Shown piece by piece: positions 1-7,642 of a stretch of DNA of 40,619 bases. The notes beneath the pieces are model-generated. The model was not told the DNA's origin, searched no databases, and saw nothing but the letters and a program-made list of their open reading frames with translations. The stretch comes from Kiritimatiellia bacterium. Its GTDB lineage: Bacteria > Verrucomicrobiota > Kiritimatiellia > RFP12 > UBA1067. The stretch spans positions 1 to 40,619 of the forward strand of contig JAFRSR010000105.1 of the NCBI GenBank assembly GCA_017427485.1, given 5' to 3'. Each line of letters opens with the position of its first letter. Positions within the stretch are counted from its first letter, which is position 1. Position numbers and translations under genes: made by a program.

Positions 1-1
1 A

Positions 2-376
2 GTCAACGGGGCAACATACAATGATGGTGGTGTAGGGGGGGGGGACAATGTTCCTATCGGGATTATATTAGAAAGGTACCCCGAGATCAAGACGGTTATA
101 GTGGTTTTCCTAGATGACGAAGATAACATTCGGCCAGGACAACGAAATCGCGTTCGAAGTGCGGCGAGGACCGCAGGCGTACAACTTGTTGAAGTAATTC
201 CATCTAAAGATATCAATGGAACATTCGGAATTTGTGGTTATATTGATGATTCTAAAGAAACCGTCCGTGATTTGATTGAGCTCGGTCGCCAGGACACCCG
301 CGAGGCGCTGGTAAAGGCGGGGTTGTGGTGGAATGAAAAGCTTAGGGGAATATCCGGAAAATCGGCGAGTCGATAA
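2..376 (+). CDS. Patatin-like phospholipase, C-terminal part (5' end outside window)
   Basis: The frame is open from the left edge to the stop at 374-376, so the start codon lies outside the window. The visible 124 residues begin with an Asp-Gly-Gly motif followed by a D-N-V-P-I stretch. That is how patatin-family lipases carry the catalytic Asp of their Ser-Asp dyad (DG[GA]). After it come a hydrophobic beta strand (TVIVVFL), a P-S-K segment and a C-terminal helix 'LIELGRQDTREAL', all in the order seen in bacterial RssA-like patatins. The GxSxG nucleophile elbow would be upstream and cannot be checked. The likely role is hydrolysis of acyl esters of lipids; substrate unknown. The family call rests on the DGG motif and its surroundings. 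Confidence 0.7.
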   Translation, partial: VNGATYNDGGVGGGDNVPIGIILERYPEIKTVIVVFLDDEDNIRPGQRNRVRSAARTAGVQLVEVIPSKDINGTFGICGYIDDSKETVRDLIELGRQDTREALVKAGLWWNEKLRGISGKSASR

Positions 377-440
377 AGTCAGAAGGGAAAACCAGATAAG
401 CGGTTTCACATACGTCGAAGCACTAAAGATGGAGAAAATC

Positions 441-1223
441 ATGACAACAGAAAAGCAAATTGATGGAAGTTCTCATGCATGGGATGGGGCTCCGGCCTCT
501 ATGCCAGGCACACCGATGGGGAATGTGCCAATCGGCAAGAAGATAAAATTCGCGCTCTTGTTTGTGCTTGTTGCCGTCACGGGCATTACATGTATTCATG
601 TTCCCGAATGGATGAAGTGGCGGGATCTAGTTTTGCAGCATATAGGCACGCTGTTGCTGGTGATTCCACTTCTGTACGACACCAGGAAGAACCGTATGCC
701 GCTATTCGCATTTGTCGGTGTAACGCTTTTCGCCATTCTCCATGTTGTCGGTGCGCGATACGGCTATTCGCATGTTCCATACAGGGAATGGAGCGTTAAC
801 TATTTGGGTGTCTCTGCCGACTATTGGGGTGTCCCTGCAAATTATCTGGGCGACCTCACTGCCTTTTTTGACGCGCACTATATGGAGGAGGACTTCAGAA
901 ATCATTATGACCGTTTGGTACACATTTCTTTTGGCTTTCTTATGTTCCCGTACTTACTGTACATCTCTCGGGAATGGGTGGATCGTAAAACATTGACCGC
1001 CATCTTTGTCGCATGGTTACTCGTTCAGACCGGTAGCATGGTGTATGAAATCTTCGAGTGGCAGCTCGCCGTTCTTTTCTCGCCTGAGACGGCTGATCGT
1101 TACAATGGACAACAGGGAGATGTATGGGATGCGCAAACGGACATGTTGCTGGCCATGATAGGTTCAACGATCATGGCGATTTTCTATGTAATTAAGAGCA
1201 AGTATGAAAACAGATGTCGATGA
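441..1223 (+). CDS. DUF2238 (YjdF-like) integral membrane protein
   Basis: About 260 residues with several hydrophobic segments: a short hydrophilic N-terminus, then helices near residues 33-50, 57-75, 82-100 and several in the second half. The C-terminal half has the family signature: H-Y-D-R-L-V-H near residue 155, a Tyr-Glu-Ile-Phe-Glu-Trp motif, and Gly-Asp-Val-Trp-Asp-Ala-Gln-x-Asp near residue 227, followed by a last membrane helix. These match the YjdF/DUF2238 family of inner-membrane proteins, whose function is not established. I chose the ATG at 441 because GGAG lies 6 nt upstream; in-frame ATGs at 333 and 429 exist but lack a comparable site. It is on the same strand as the patatin gene, 64 nt downstream. 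Confidence 0.8.
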   Translation: MTTEKQIDGSSHAWDGAPASMPGTPMGNVPIGKKIKFALLFVLVAVTGITCIHVPEWMKWRDLVLQHIGTLLLVIPLLYDTRKNRMPLFAFVGVTLFAILHVVGARYGYSHVPYREWSVNYLGVSADYWGVPANYLGDLTAFFDAHYMEEDFRNHYDRLVHISFGFLMFPYLLYISREWVDRKTLTAIFVAWLLVQTGSMVYEIFEWQLAVLFSPETADRYNGQQGDVWDAQTDMLLAMIGSTIMAIFYVIKSKYENRCR

Positions 1224-1425
1224 CCGAGAGTCGGTACGGCAACAAGGATGTGTCATACGCGCGCAAGGCGCTGACGGAGGCGCGGATGGTGAGGTCGGCG
1301 GGATTGTAGAAGCCGCAGATGTCGGTGCCGAAGTGTCAGATTTGGCTGGCGGCATCGTATAGTTGTGTAAAGCCGTGTAAGATTTCATGTCAAGGAACGA
1401 GTAACGAATAGGGAGGAAAAAATGA
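1224..1425. other. Intergenic, possible gene debris
   Basis: No convincing gene. Short plus-strand frames (e.g. 1220-1309, start overlapping the previous stop as ATGA) show no family. Read on the minus strand, roughly 1345-1225 gives an open stretch with natural-looking composition (FYNPADLTIRAS...) but without start or stop context, so it may be the remnant of a lost gene. A ribosome binding site GGGAGG at 1411-1416 belongs to the next gene. Confidence 0.3.
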
Positions 1426-3360
1426 ATGAAACAGTTGTACGTCTCAAGAGCGATGGTTGCCGTCGCTGCTTTTGTTGCGGCAGTTGTGTGGGCGCAGGGA
1501 GATGTGCCGGTATCGACAGCGGGAAAAGACACGCCGGCGTCAGATACCGTGCGGGCGGCTGGCGCGGGCAAAAGTGACGGAGTGGATGCAAAGGACGTGC
1601 CGCCCGCATGGGTTGTCTCAAGCACGGGAACCGTAGCCCGTGCGGAAGCGGGCGACGCCGGAGCCATGGAGGAGATCGCTAGCGGGTACTTCGGTCTTGC
1701 GAGTTCGTCGAACACGGAGTCGACAGATGACGAACGTATGGCGATGATTCAAGAGGCGGCGAAATGGATGCAGCGCCGCGCAAAGGTGATTGTAAAAACT
1801 CCCGAGGTACAGGCACGCGCGGAGAAGGGGGACGAGGCGGCGATGATGGACTTGGCAAGTAGCTTTCTTTCCCTTGCTGCCGCCCGGACAATGGAGGCAA
1901 GGGGAGAAGAACGTAGGGCGATGTTCCAGAAAGCCATGGGATGGTTACGACGCCGCACGGAGAAGGCCGTGACGAGCGATGATGCCGATGCCATCGAGAA
2001 GGTTGCCAATGAAATTACAAGCACGCTATCTTCCACGGAGCTCAACTTGAATGAAGAGGAACAAGGGGCGTTGGGTAGAGAGATTGATAGATTGACCCGC
2101 CGCTGCAATAAGATCATGGCGGATCGCGAGGGTGATGTTGAAAGCGTCCGCAAGCGGGCGGAGGCCGGCGATCCTGCCGCGCAGCGGGCACTGGGCTTTC
2201 GTTACAGCCATGGCGTCGATGTCGGGAAGGACCCAAAGAAGGGGCTTAAGTGGACGAGGAAGGCAGCCGAGCAAGGCGACGCAAGGGCGATGTTGGACTT
2301 GGCCAACGCCTATGTCGACGGGGAGGGCGTTGCCAAGGACGATGCGAAGGCCATCGCATTGTATCGCAAGGCGGCGAAGGTATTTCTTGAGCTAGCTAAA
2401 AAAGACGAGAAGTTGGATTTGCGCTTGCTTCGCCATGCTGGGGAGAAACTGCTCTATGAAGAATCTCTCTCTGTGCCAGATGTCGGCATGATATTTCTTG
2501 GCATCGCTGCCAAATGCGGCGATGCCGAGGCCATGCGAATATACGGCGCAGAGTTTGTCTTCGGGCACTACGAGAAGAAGGATATTAATAAGGGATTGCT
2601 TTGGTTGCAAAAGGCCGTGCTACATGGTGATGAGAGTGCTTCCGCATGGATTTGGCTTTCTCACCAAAGCGAATCTGACCGTTTGTTGCTCGAGCTTCAC
2701 GACAAGGCGGATGCTGGCGATAAAGAGGCTGCGGCCAGGTTCGGTGAATGTATGAAACTTTTGACGGGGGATAGGCCACTCGGTCGAATTGAGTCCAGCG
2801 CGCTGGCGGGGCATGTGCCATCCCAAGCACAATTGGGACTTGCGTACATGCTTGGCAGGTCGGTTGGACAAGACAAAGCGAAGGCCGTGGAATGGCTGAG
2901 GAAAGCTGTGGATCAGGGAGAAATTCGAGCCATGCTTTGGCTTGGAACGGCATACGAACATGGTCAGGGAGTCGCAAAAGACGATTGGCGGGCGTTCGAT
3001 TTGTGGAGACGAAGCCATGAACTGGGGTGGGATCCCGCAACGGAGAAACTGCATTCGCTTTCTGATGAGTACCGCAAGGAAGCGGAGAAGGGAAACGCCT
3101 CTGCGCAGTTCTTCATGGGCGTTGTACATGAATACGGCTATGCAGGAAAGCCAGATGCCGCGAAAGCCGTGGAATGGTACCGCAAGTCCGCCGAGCAAGG
3201 ACATTCTGGGGCGATGTTCAATCTTGGGACCTGCTACTTGGAAGGGACGGGGGTGAAGAAGAACATTGCCGAAGCTACGAAATGGTTCAAGCGGGCTGCC
3301 TCGTTGGGACATGAACGATCCGCCAAGATTTTGGAGAAATTGCAAAAGGAAGCCATGTAA
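1426..3360 (+). CDS. Secreted Sel1-repeat (TPR-like) protein
   Basis: A 644-residue protein. It begins with a cleavable-type signal peptide (MKQLYVSRAM, then an Ala/Val-rich core ending V-W-A-Q), so it is probably periplasmic or exported. Sel1-like repeats are clear in three blocks: about residues 250-325, 465-540 and 558-640. Each has the A-x-x-x-L-G-x-x-Y-x-x-G-x-G-V-x-x-D-x-x-K-A-x-x-W-x-x-K-A-A pattern that folds as paired helices. Sel1 repeats act as protein-interaction scaffolds; no catalytic domain is visible. GGGAGG ends 9 nt before this ATG; another ATG 4 nt upstream (1422) is in a different frame that has no signal peptide. Its partner cannot be inferred from the neighbours. Confidence 0.85.
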   Translation: MKQLYVSRAMVAVAAFVAAVVWAQGDVPVSTAGKDTPASDTVRAAGAGKSDGVDAKDVPPAWVVSSTGTVARAEAGDAGAMEEIASGYFGLASSSNTESTDDERMAMIQEAAKWMQRRAKVIVKTPEVQARAEKGDEAAMMDLASSFLSLAAARTMEARGEERRAMFQKAMGWLRRRTEKAVTSDDADAIEKVANEITSTLSSTELNLNEEEQGALGREIDRLTRRCNKIMADREGDVESVRKRAEAGDPAAQRALGFRYSHGVDVGKDPKKGLKWTRKAAEQGDARAMLDLANAYVDGEGVAKDDAKAIALYRKAAKVFLELAKKDEKLDLRLLRHAGEKLLYEESLSVPDVGMIFLGIAAKCGDAEAMRIYGAEFVFGHYEKKDINKGLLWLQKAVLHGDESASAWIWLSHQSESDRLLLELHDKADAGDKEAAARFGECMKLLTGDRPLGRIESSALAGHVPSQAQLGLAYMLGRSVGQDKAKAVEWLRKAVDQGEIRAMLWLGTAYEHGQGVAKDDWRAFDLWRRSHELGWDPATEKLHSLSDEYRKEAEKGNASAQFFMGVVHEYGYAGKPDAAKAVEWYRKSAEQGHSGAMFNLGTCYLEGTGVKKNIAEATKWFKRAASLGHERSAKILEKLQKEAM

Positions 3361-3507
3361 GATTTTGTTGCGATGAACAAGTAGGGGGCCGATTCTCGCG
3401 AAATGGCCCGTTGTCCGAAAGAAGTGGAAGGCCGTGGCCGAGATCGTGAAGCGCGTCGCGGCGGCGAAGCGGTAGTAGTTGCTTTTTTGCACGTTGTTAT
3501 CCGCCCT
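3361..3507 (+). other. Intergenic with possible C-terminal gene remnant
   Basis: A frame ending at a double stop (TAGTAG, about 3472-3477) reads as a Lys/Arg/Ala-rich amphipathic helix (KKWKAVAEIVKR) and has no start. It looks like the broken tail of a lost gene rather than a functional unit. Nothing else is recognised here. Confidence 0.25.
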
Positions 3508-3537
3508 CTGCCGAAAGTTCGGCAGATTTGATATACT
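3508..3537 (+). promoter_or_regulatory. Promoter with overlapping 8-bp inverted repeat
   Basis: TATACT at 3532-3537 is a good -10 box. A perfect dyad CTGCCGAA-AG-TTCGGCAG (3508-3525) covers the expected -35 position, which suggests a repressor site; no separate -35 match is seen. It precedes the small secreted protein at 3589. The stretch from TTTGATATACTTT to GCC recurs almost unchanged before the DUF4062 gene near 10300. Confidence 0.55.
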
Positions 3538-3588
3538 TTTGCCACGGGAGAATCTCAAGAGAGCCAATAGCCTAAAGAGGAAAACGAA

Positions 3589-3786
3589 ATGAAACGAACA
3601 ACGACAATCCGAATTATGGTGACTGTTGCCCTTGCCGCCTGTGCGAACATGGCGGAGGCGCAATGGACTCAATACCGGGGCGCAAACGGCTCGTCTTGGG
3701 GATCCGCCAACAGGATGGGCAACACGACCTACTACAACAACGCGAACGGCACGTCGGCTGGATCGGCTATCCGAACGGGCTGGTAA
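3589..3786 (+). CDS. Small secreted protein with Gly-Ser/Asn repeat
   Basis: 65 residues. A signal peptide (MKRTTTIRIMV, an Ala-rich core, ending A-N-M-A-E-A) is followed by a short mature part of two similar units: GANGSSWGSANRMGNTTYY and NANGTSAGSAIRTG. The units share N-G-[ST]-S-x-G-S-A-x-R-x-G. AGAGGA lies upstream with good spacing, and a promoter is visible at 3532. It ends 11 nt before trpF, so the two may be cotranscribed. I do not recognise a function; a cell-surface or periplasmic structural peptide is possible. The signal peptide and internal repeat argue that this is a real gene. Confidence 0.6.
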   Translation: MKRTTTIRIMVTVALAACANMAEAQWTQYRGANGSSWGSANRMGNTTYYNNANGTSAGSAIRTGW

Positions 3787-3797
3787 TAAGGAAAGCC

Positions 3798-4406
3798 ATG
3801 CTGAAGATCTGCGGCATTGCTGATCCGGTGTTCGCGTGCGTGGCGGCGGAGGGAGGGGTGGACTATCTCGGGTTCATCTTCGCCTCCAAGTCGCCGCGTT
3901 GCGTTACGCCCGAACGGGCGGCGGAGATCGTCTCCGCCGTGCGCGGGGGGCGTCCCATCCCGCGCATGGTCGGGGTGTTCACACTGCGGCCCGTGGCGGA
4001 TGTCCTGCGCGTGGCGGATGAAGTGGGCTTCGACGTGGTGCAGCTGCACGGAAAGTTCTCGCCGGAGGACGTCGCTGCCGTGAAGGCGTCGGGACGCGAG
4101 GCGTGGCTGCTGGACGACGGCGGCGATCCGGGCGCGACGGCGGCGGACGGCATCCTCATCGACGGCGTGAAGGGGAATCTCGTGGGCGGCACGGGGGAAC
4201 GGTCGGACTGGGCGCGCGTCGGGGTAGTCCAGGCGGCCGGCAAGAAGGCGATCCTCGCGGGCGGCCTCTCGGTGGAGAACATCGCGGACGCCTACGCGAC
4301 CGGTGCCGACGTACTTGACGTCAACAGTTCCCTTGAGACTTCCCCTGGCGTGAAGTCCCTCGACCTCCTCGCTCCTCTTCTCCGAAAACTCAATGAAATC
4401 ATGTGA
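3798..4406 (+). CDS. trpF: Phosphoribosylanthranilate isomerase
   Basis: 202 residues, normal for TrpF. The enzyme converts N-(5-phosphoribosyl)anthranilate to the CdRP enol form in tryptophan synthesis (cytoplasm, TIM barrel). Visible landmarks: K-I-C-G-I at the N-terminus with the general-base Cys at residue 5; G-x-D-Y-L-G-F-I-F; S-P-R-x-V; V-G-V-F; V-V-Q-L-H-G; the acid Asp near residue 120 in I-L-I-D-G; then G-G-T-G-x-x-x-D-W and A-G-G-L-S-x-x-N-I for phosphate binding. The ATG at 3798 gives the canonical MLKICGI start and has AAGGA just upstream; the open frame continues to 3663 but lacks family similarity there. It stands alone here, with no other trp genes nearby. Confidence 0.95.
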   Translation: MLKICGIADPVFACVAAEGGVDYLGFIFASKSPRCVTPERAAEIVSAVRGGRPIPRMVGVFTLRPVADVLRVADEVGFDVVQLHGKFSPEDVAAVKASGREAWLLDDGGDPGATAADGILIDGVKGNLVGGTGERSDWARVGVVQAAGKKAILAGGLSVENIADAYATGADVLDVNSSLETSPGVKSLDLLAPLLRKLNEIM

Positions 4407-4447
4407 AGGCTGCCCCCTCTGAGACAACGGCTGCCCCGCAGGTTCCG

Positions 4448-4501
4448 GGTTTTTCTCCGGCTGGTTTTTCTCCGGCTGGTTTTTCGCCTGGTTTTTCGCC
4501 T
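4448..4501 (+). repeat. Short tandem repeat downstream of trpF
   Basis: Two copies of GGTTTTTCTCCGGCT (4448-4462, 4463-4477) are followed by two copies of GGTTTTTCGCCT (4478-4489, 4490-4501). T-rich, and placed between trpF and the pckG promoter; it could slow or end transcription, but no proper terminator stem is seen. Confidence 0.7.
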
Positions 4502-4561
4502 TGCGGAACGCGGTGAAAAATCGTATAATATCCGCCAATTTTTCACCGGGCATGTGCCCGG
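4501..4561 (+). promoter_or_regulatory. pckG promoter and 5'-UTR dyad
   Basis: TTGCGG (4501-4506), a 17-bp spacer and TATAAT (4524-4529) form a strong promoter. The predicted leader of about 50 nt holds a perfect CCGGGCA-TG-TGCCCGG dyad (4546-4561) before the ribosome binding site AAGGAG. The dyad may be an operator or an mRNA hairpin. Confidence 0.7.
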
Positions 4562-4584
4562 CAACTGCAAGGAGTAAACGAGAC

Positions 4585-6537
4585 ATGGCTAAGACGCCCA
4601 AATTCGCCAACGCGAAGGTGTTCGCGTGGGTCGACAAGTGGAATAGAATCTGCACGCCCGACAAGATCGTGGTCGTGAAGGGCACGAAGAAGGAGCACCT
4701 CGCGATCTGCGAGATGATGGTCAAGAAGGGCCAGTTCATCAAGCTGAACCCGAAGACGCGCCCCGACTGCTACCTCGCCCGTTCGCATGAGAGCGACGTG
4801 GCGCGCGTCGAGGGCCGCACGTTCATCTGCTCCAAGAAGGAGATCGACGCGGGTCCCACGAACCACTGGATGGATCCGGTCGAAATGAAGAAGCTCATGA
4901 CCAAGAGCTACAAGGGCTGCATGAAGGGCCGCACGATGTACGTGATCCCCTACGCGATGGGCCCGATCGGCAACCCGATCACCCAGTACGGCATTGAGAT
5001 CACGGACTCGCCGTACGTCGTGGTGAACATGAACATCATGACGCGCACGGGCGACGCGGTGCTGAAGCACCTCGGCAAGGACGGCAGCTTCATTCCCTGC
5101 ATCCACTCCGTGGGCGCGCCGCTCAAGAAGGGCCAGAAGGACGTCGCGTGGCCCTGCGCGAAGAAGATCGAGGACAAGTTCATCACCCAGTTCCCTGAGG
5201 ACGGCGAAATCTGGTCGTTCGGCTCGGGCTACGGCGGGAACGCCCTCCTCGGCAAGAAGTGCTTCGCGCTCCGCATCGCGTCGAAGCTCGCGAAGGACCA
5301 GGGCTGGATGGCCGAGCACATGCTCATCCTCACGCTCACCTCGCCCGAGAAGAAGCAGTACCACGTCACGGCGGCGTTCCCGTCCGCCTGCGGCAAGACG
5401 AACCTCGCGATGATGCTCCCGAAGCTCCCCGGCTGGAAGCTCCAGACGATCGGCGACGACATCGCGTGGCTCAAGCCGGGCGACGACGGCCGCCTCTACG
5501 CGATCAACCCCGAGAACGGCTTCTTCGGCGTCGCGCCGGGCACCTCGATGGACTCGAACCCGAACGCGCTCAAGAGCTGCAAGAAGGGCACGATCTTCAC
5601 GAACGTCGTGCTGACCCCGGATGGCGACATCTGGTGGGAGGACATGGGCATCAAGGCCCCGAAGCAGGGCGTCGACTGGAAGGGCAATCCCTGCTACGTC
5701 TGCGCGGACGACCCGTACCGCATGGGCCCGAAGCCGGGCATGACGAAGGCCGAGATCAAGGCCGCCGGCTATGTCGCCGCCCACAAGAACAGCCGCTTCA
5801 CGGCTCCGGCCGAGAACTGCCCCGTGCTTGACAAGGCCGGCTTCAACGGCCTCTACAACAAGAAGCCCACGGGCGTGCCGATCGACGCGGTCCTCTTCGG
5901 CGGCCGCCGTCCTTCGACGATCCCGCTGGTGAACGAGGCGAAGAGCTGGACGCACGGCGTGTTCATGGGCTCCGCCGCGGGTTCCGAGGTCACCGCCGCC
6001 GTCATCTCCGACCAGATCGGACAGGTCCGCCGCGACCCGATGGCGATGCTGCCGTTCTTCGGCTACAACGTGGCCGACTACTTCCAGCACTGGCTGGAGA
6101 TGGAGCGCACCTCGGCCGACGCGACGAAGCTTCCGAAGATCTACTTCGTGAACTGGTTCCGCAAGGGCGACGACGGCCGCTTCATGTGGCCGGGCTTCGG
6201 CGACAACAGCCGCGTCCTCAAGTGGATCTGCCAGCGCATCGAGGGCCAGGTCAAGGCCAACGAGACGCCCATCGGCAACCTGCCGTTCGCGAAGGACATC
6301 GACCTCGCAAACAACGACGAGAAGGCTAAGTTCCACGTCGTCAAGGCCGACCTCGAGGAGATCCTCAAGGTCGACATCGAGGGCTGGAAGAAGGAGATTG
6401 CCACGGTCGGCGCCTCCTACGACGAGTACGACGCGAAGCCGTCCAAGGACTCCACGGTGAAGTCCGCCACGGCGCACCGCGTCCCGAAGGCGCTCCGCCA
6501 GGTCCTCGCCGACGTCGCCGCCGCCCTCGCGAAGTAA
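4585..6537 (+). CDS. pckG: Phosphoenolpyruvate carboxykinase (GTP)
   Basis: 650 residues, slightly longer than the usual 590-620 of GTP-type PEPCK. It interconverts oxaloacetate + GTP and PEP + CO2 + GDP; in anaerobes it often runs towards oxaloacetate for succinate/propionate formation. Key elements: the P-loop with the reactive Cys, F-P-S-A-C-G-K-T-N, near residue 265; I-G-D-D-I-A-W (metal ligands); N-P-E-N-G-F-F-G-V-A-P-G-T near 308; and F-G-G-R-R-P-S-T-I-P-L near 438. These define the GTP class and not the ATP class. The ATG at 4585 has AAGGAG upstream and gives a standard MAKTPK start. It has its own promoter and terminator, so it is a single-gene unit. The codon use is strongly GC-rich, suggesting high expression. 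Confidence 0.96.
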   Translation: MAKTPKFANAKVFAWVDKWNRICTPDKIVVVKGTKKEHLAICEMMVKKGQFIKLNPKTRPDCYLARSHESDVARVEGRTFICSKKEIDAGPTNHWMDPVEMKKLMTKSYKGCMKGRTMYVIPYAMGPIGNPITQYGIEITDSPYVVVNMNIMTRTGDAVLKHLGKDGSFIPCIHSVGAPLKKGQKDVAWPCAKKIEDKFITQFPEDGEIWSFGSGYGGNALLGKKCFALRIASKLAKDQGWMAEHMLILTLTSPEKKQYHVTAAFPSACGKTNLAMMLPKLPGWKLQTIGDDIAWLKPGDDGRLYAINPENGFFGVAPGTSMDSNPNALKSCKKGTIFTNVVLTPDGDIWWEDMGIKAPKQGVDWKGNPCYVCADDPYRMGPKPGMTKAEIKAAGYVAAHKNSRFTAPAENCPVLDKAGFNGLYNKKPTGVPIDAVLFGGRRPSTIPLVNEAKSWTHGVFMGSAAGSEVTAAVISDQIGQVRRDPMAMLPFFGYNVADYFQHWLEMERTSADATKLPKIYFVNWFRKGDDGRFMWPGFGDNSRVLKWICQRIEGQVKANETPIGNLPFAKDIDLANNDEKAKFHVVKADLEEILKVDIEGWKKEIATVGASYDEYDAKPSKDSTVKSATAHRVPKALRQVLADVAAALAK

Positions 6538-6577
6538 CGCACGTAGGCACACGTGCCCACATGGGCACATGCAAAAG

Positions 6578-6608
6578 GAGACCGCCCATCCGGGCGGCCT
6601 CTTTTTTT
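6578..6608 (+). terminator. Rho-independent terminator of pckG
   Basis: The stem GAG-a-CCGCCC / GGGCGG-c-CTC (one internal mismatch, loop ATCC) is followed directly by seven T residues (6602-6608). A smaller dyad, GTGCCC-acat-GGGCAC, lies just upstream near 6553-6568. Confidence 0.9.
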
Positions 6609-6616
6609 GCGGCCGC

Positions 6617-6750
6617 GGCCGCGCTTGTCGCGGCCAACGGTAGGGCGCGCTCGCCGAGCGCGCCGCATACAGGAGCGGCCGCGCTTGTCGCGGCCGTATG
6701 GAGAGCAGCCATCTTAGCGTCGCCGGTAGGGCGGTCGCCCCGCGACCGCC
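6617..6750 (+). repeat. Cluster of four REP-like palindromes
   Basis: Four GC-rich palindromes occur in 134 bp: GGCCGCG-cttgt-CGCGGCC (6617-6635); GTAG head at 6640-6643 plus a 10-bp-arm palindrome (6644-6664); GGAG head at 6672-6675 plus CGGCCGCG-cttgt-CGCGGCCG (6676-6696); and GTAG head at 6726-6729 plus GGCGGTCGC-ccc-GCGACCGCC (6730-6750). A conserved GTAG or GGAG tetranucleotide 5' of a palindrome is the known layout of REP sequences used by REP-associated tyrosine transposases. The last unit (6725-6750) is repeated exactly, inverted, at 24304-24329. Confidence 0.8.
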
Positions 6751-6807
6751 GAATCCGCGCAAAAGTTTTTCGTGCGTTTTCGCATTGTCTACCGCCCGCA
6801 GATGGAG

Positions 6808-6813
6808 TATAAT
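6808..6813 (+). promoter_or_regulatory. -10 box of the short ORF/UPF0158 unit
   Basis: TATAAT lies 11 nt before the ATG at 6825, so the transcript would start within a few bases of that codon. No convincing -35 is visible. Confidence 0.55.
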
Positions 6814-6824
6814 TCCCACCACGC

Positions 6825-6929
6825 ATGAAGAATGATTTCCAGAGAGTTAAATGTGCCCGCACAATCCTCGTCGCGGGTATGGGCACGTCCCCAGCGGGGC
6901 TGACGGAGACAGAATTTGAAAAGAGGTAA
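6825..6929 (+). pseudogene. 34-codon ORF carrying the ring-nuclease-like N-terminal fragment (copy 1)
   Basis: A complete short frame starts just after a -10 box and ends one base before the UPF0158 start; its last codons supply that gene's AGAGG ribosome binding site. Residues 11-27 read A-R-T-I-L-V-A-G-M-G-T-S-P-A-G-L-T. This resembles the N-terminus of CRISPR-associated NE0113/TIGR02584-type (ring-nuclease-like) proteins, which start with a hydrophobic strand and a G-x-[GS]-x-P-x-V-x-T-E-T loop. The match stops at 6910 and the rest of the gene is absent. The same 53-bp segment recurs at 10229-10280 and 11853-11905. It is either the stump of a lost gene or a reused leader peptide. Confidence 0.5.
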
Positions 6930-6930
6930 G

Positions 6931-7416
6931 ATGAGAGCAATAACCAACAAGCAGGAACTGATCGAGAGACTGGCCGAAGAGATCGACATGTCGAATGACG
7001 AGTCTTGGCCGTATATCGACTTGACGGCGCAGGACGTCGGACTTCGGTTTGATTCCGCGTGGGCCGACACGGAGTGCGATGCGGACCTTGACGGCCACGA
7101 GCTGGTCGAGTTCGAGGCGAAGAGTTCGCATGAAGGTTTCGAGATCATGGATGATTTTTCCCGTACGCGGAGCGATTACGAGTTCAAGAAACTGTTCCGC
7201 GCCCTGTCCGGGCAGAAACCCTTTCGCGCCTTCCGTGCCTGTGTCGAGGAACTCGGTATCCTTGACGACTGGTATGAGTTCAAGAACGCGGCAATGCTGA
7301 AGATGTCTGAGGGCGTACTTTCGGACTATGGTGTTGACTTCGTCGACGGAAGAATCGTCTGTACCAATCCGAAAAACGTGCATACCTTCGTCTATGAATC
7401 CTACGACGGCCGATGA
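6931..7416 (+). CDS. UPF0158 family protein
   Basis: 161 residues, acidic, with no membrane segment. The centre and C-terminus follow the UPF0158 pattern: an acidic region with E-F-E-A and D-D-F-S, then K-P-F-R-A-F-R-A-C-V-E-E-L and L-D-D-W-Y-E-F-K-N-A-A-M-L-K, then a short C-terminal region with V-D-F-V-D-G. The family has no established function; members are small cytoplasmic proteins often found in accessory regions. The ATG at 6931 is preceded by AAGAGG, and the gap from the preceding 34-codon ORF is only 1 nt, so translation of the two is probably coupled. A near-perfect 28-bp palindrome follows 17 nt after the stop. Confidence 0.65.
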   Translation: MRAITNKQELIERLAEEIDMSNDESWPYIDLTAQDVGLRFDSAWADTECDADLDGHELVEFEAKSSHEGFEIMDDFSRTRSDYEFKKLFRALSGQKPFRAFRACVEELGILDDWYEFKNAAMLKMSEGVLSDYGVDFVDGRIVCTNPKNVHTFVYESYDGR

Positions 7417-7433
7417 TCCCGCTCATTGCGCGC

Positions 7434-7461
7434 TACGTCACTTATTCGAATATGTGACGTA
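7434..7461. repeat. 28-bp near-perfect palindrome
   Basis: TACGTCAC and GTGACGTA arms enclose TATTCGAATA; only one symmetric pair of the 28 bases breaks the dyad. There is no T-run after it, so it is a poor terminator. It could be a binding site for a dimeric regulator or a recombination site. It lies exactly between UPF0158 and the debris upstream of DUF1848. Confidence 0.75.
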
Positions 7462-7476
7462 CCGCGCACTGGTTAG

Positions 7477-7642
7477 GTGGGGGGCGAATGGTTCGGTTAA
7501 GAGTGTGGATGAGACAGTGGATTGGACAGTGGATTGGAGTGTGGATAAGAGTTCGGTTAGGAGCGAGGATGATAAATCAACCGACGGACAAATCATTTCC
7601 ATCTTGTTGACAAATCCGCAACGTAATGTAAAGGGCATAACA
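7477..7642 (+). pseudogene. Remnant of an ATPase-type regulator C-terminal linker
   Basis: The frame is open and in phase with DUF1848. It reads as repeated S-V-D / T-V-D-W units followed by D-G-Q-I-I-S-I-L-L-T-N-P-Q. This is the same layout as the C-terminus of the intact DUF4062 ATPase downstream (T-R-V-E / S-S-V-E repeats, then a helix leading to A-N-P and the winged helix). The body of the gene before it and the winged helix after it are missing. I read it as the stump of a second regulator of that kind, cut by the arrival of DUF1848. Confidence 0.5.

Noticed and set aside
4543..6822. Long open frame on the minus strand opposite pckG (759 codons)
   Set aside because: High-GC shadow: its codons mirror those of pckG, the translation is Arg/Leu/Ala/Val-rich and lacks any family; no start site.
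6825..6929. Calling the R-T-I-L-V-A-G-M-G-T-S-P stretch a functional CRISPR-associated gene
   Set aside because: Only about 18 residues of similarity remain and there is no catalytic part; no cas genes or CRISPR repeats are in the window.
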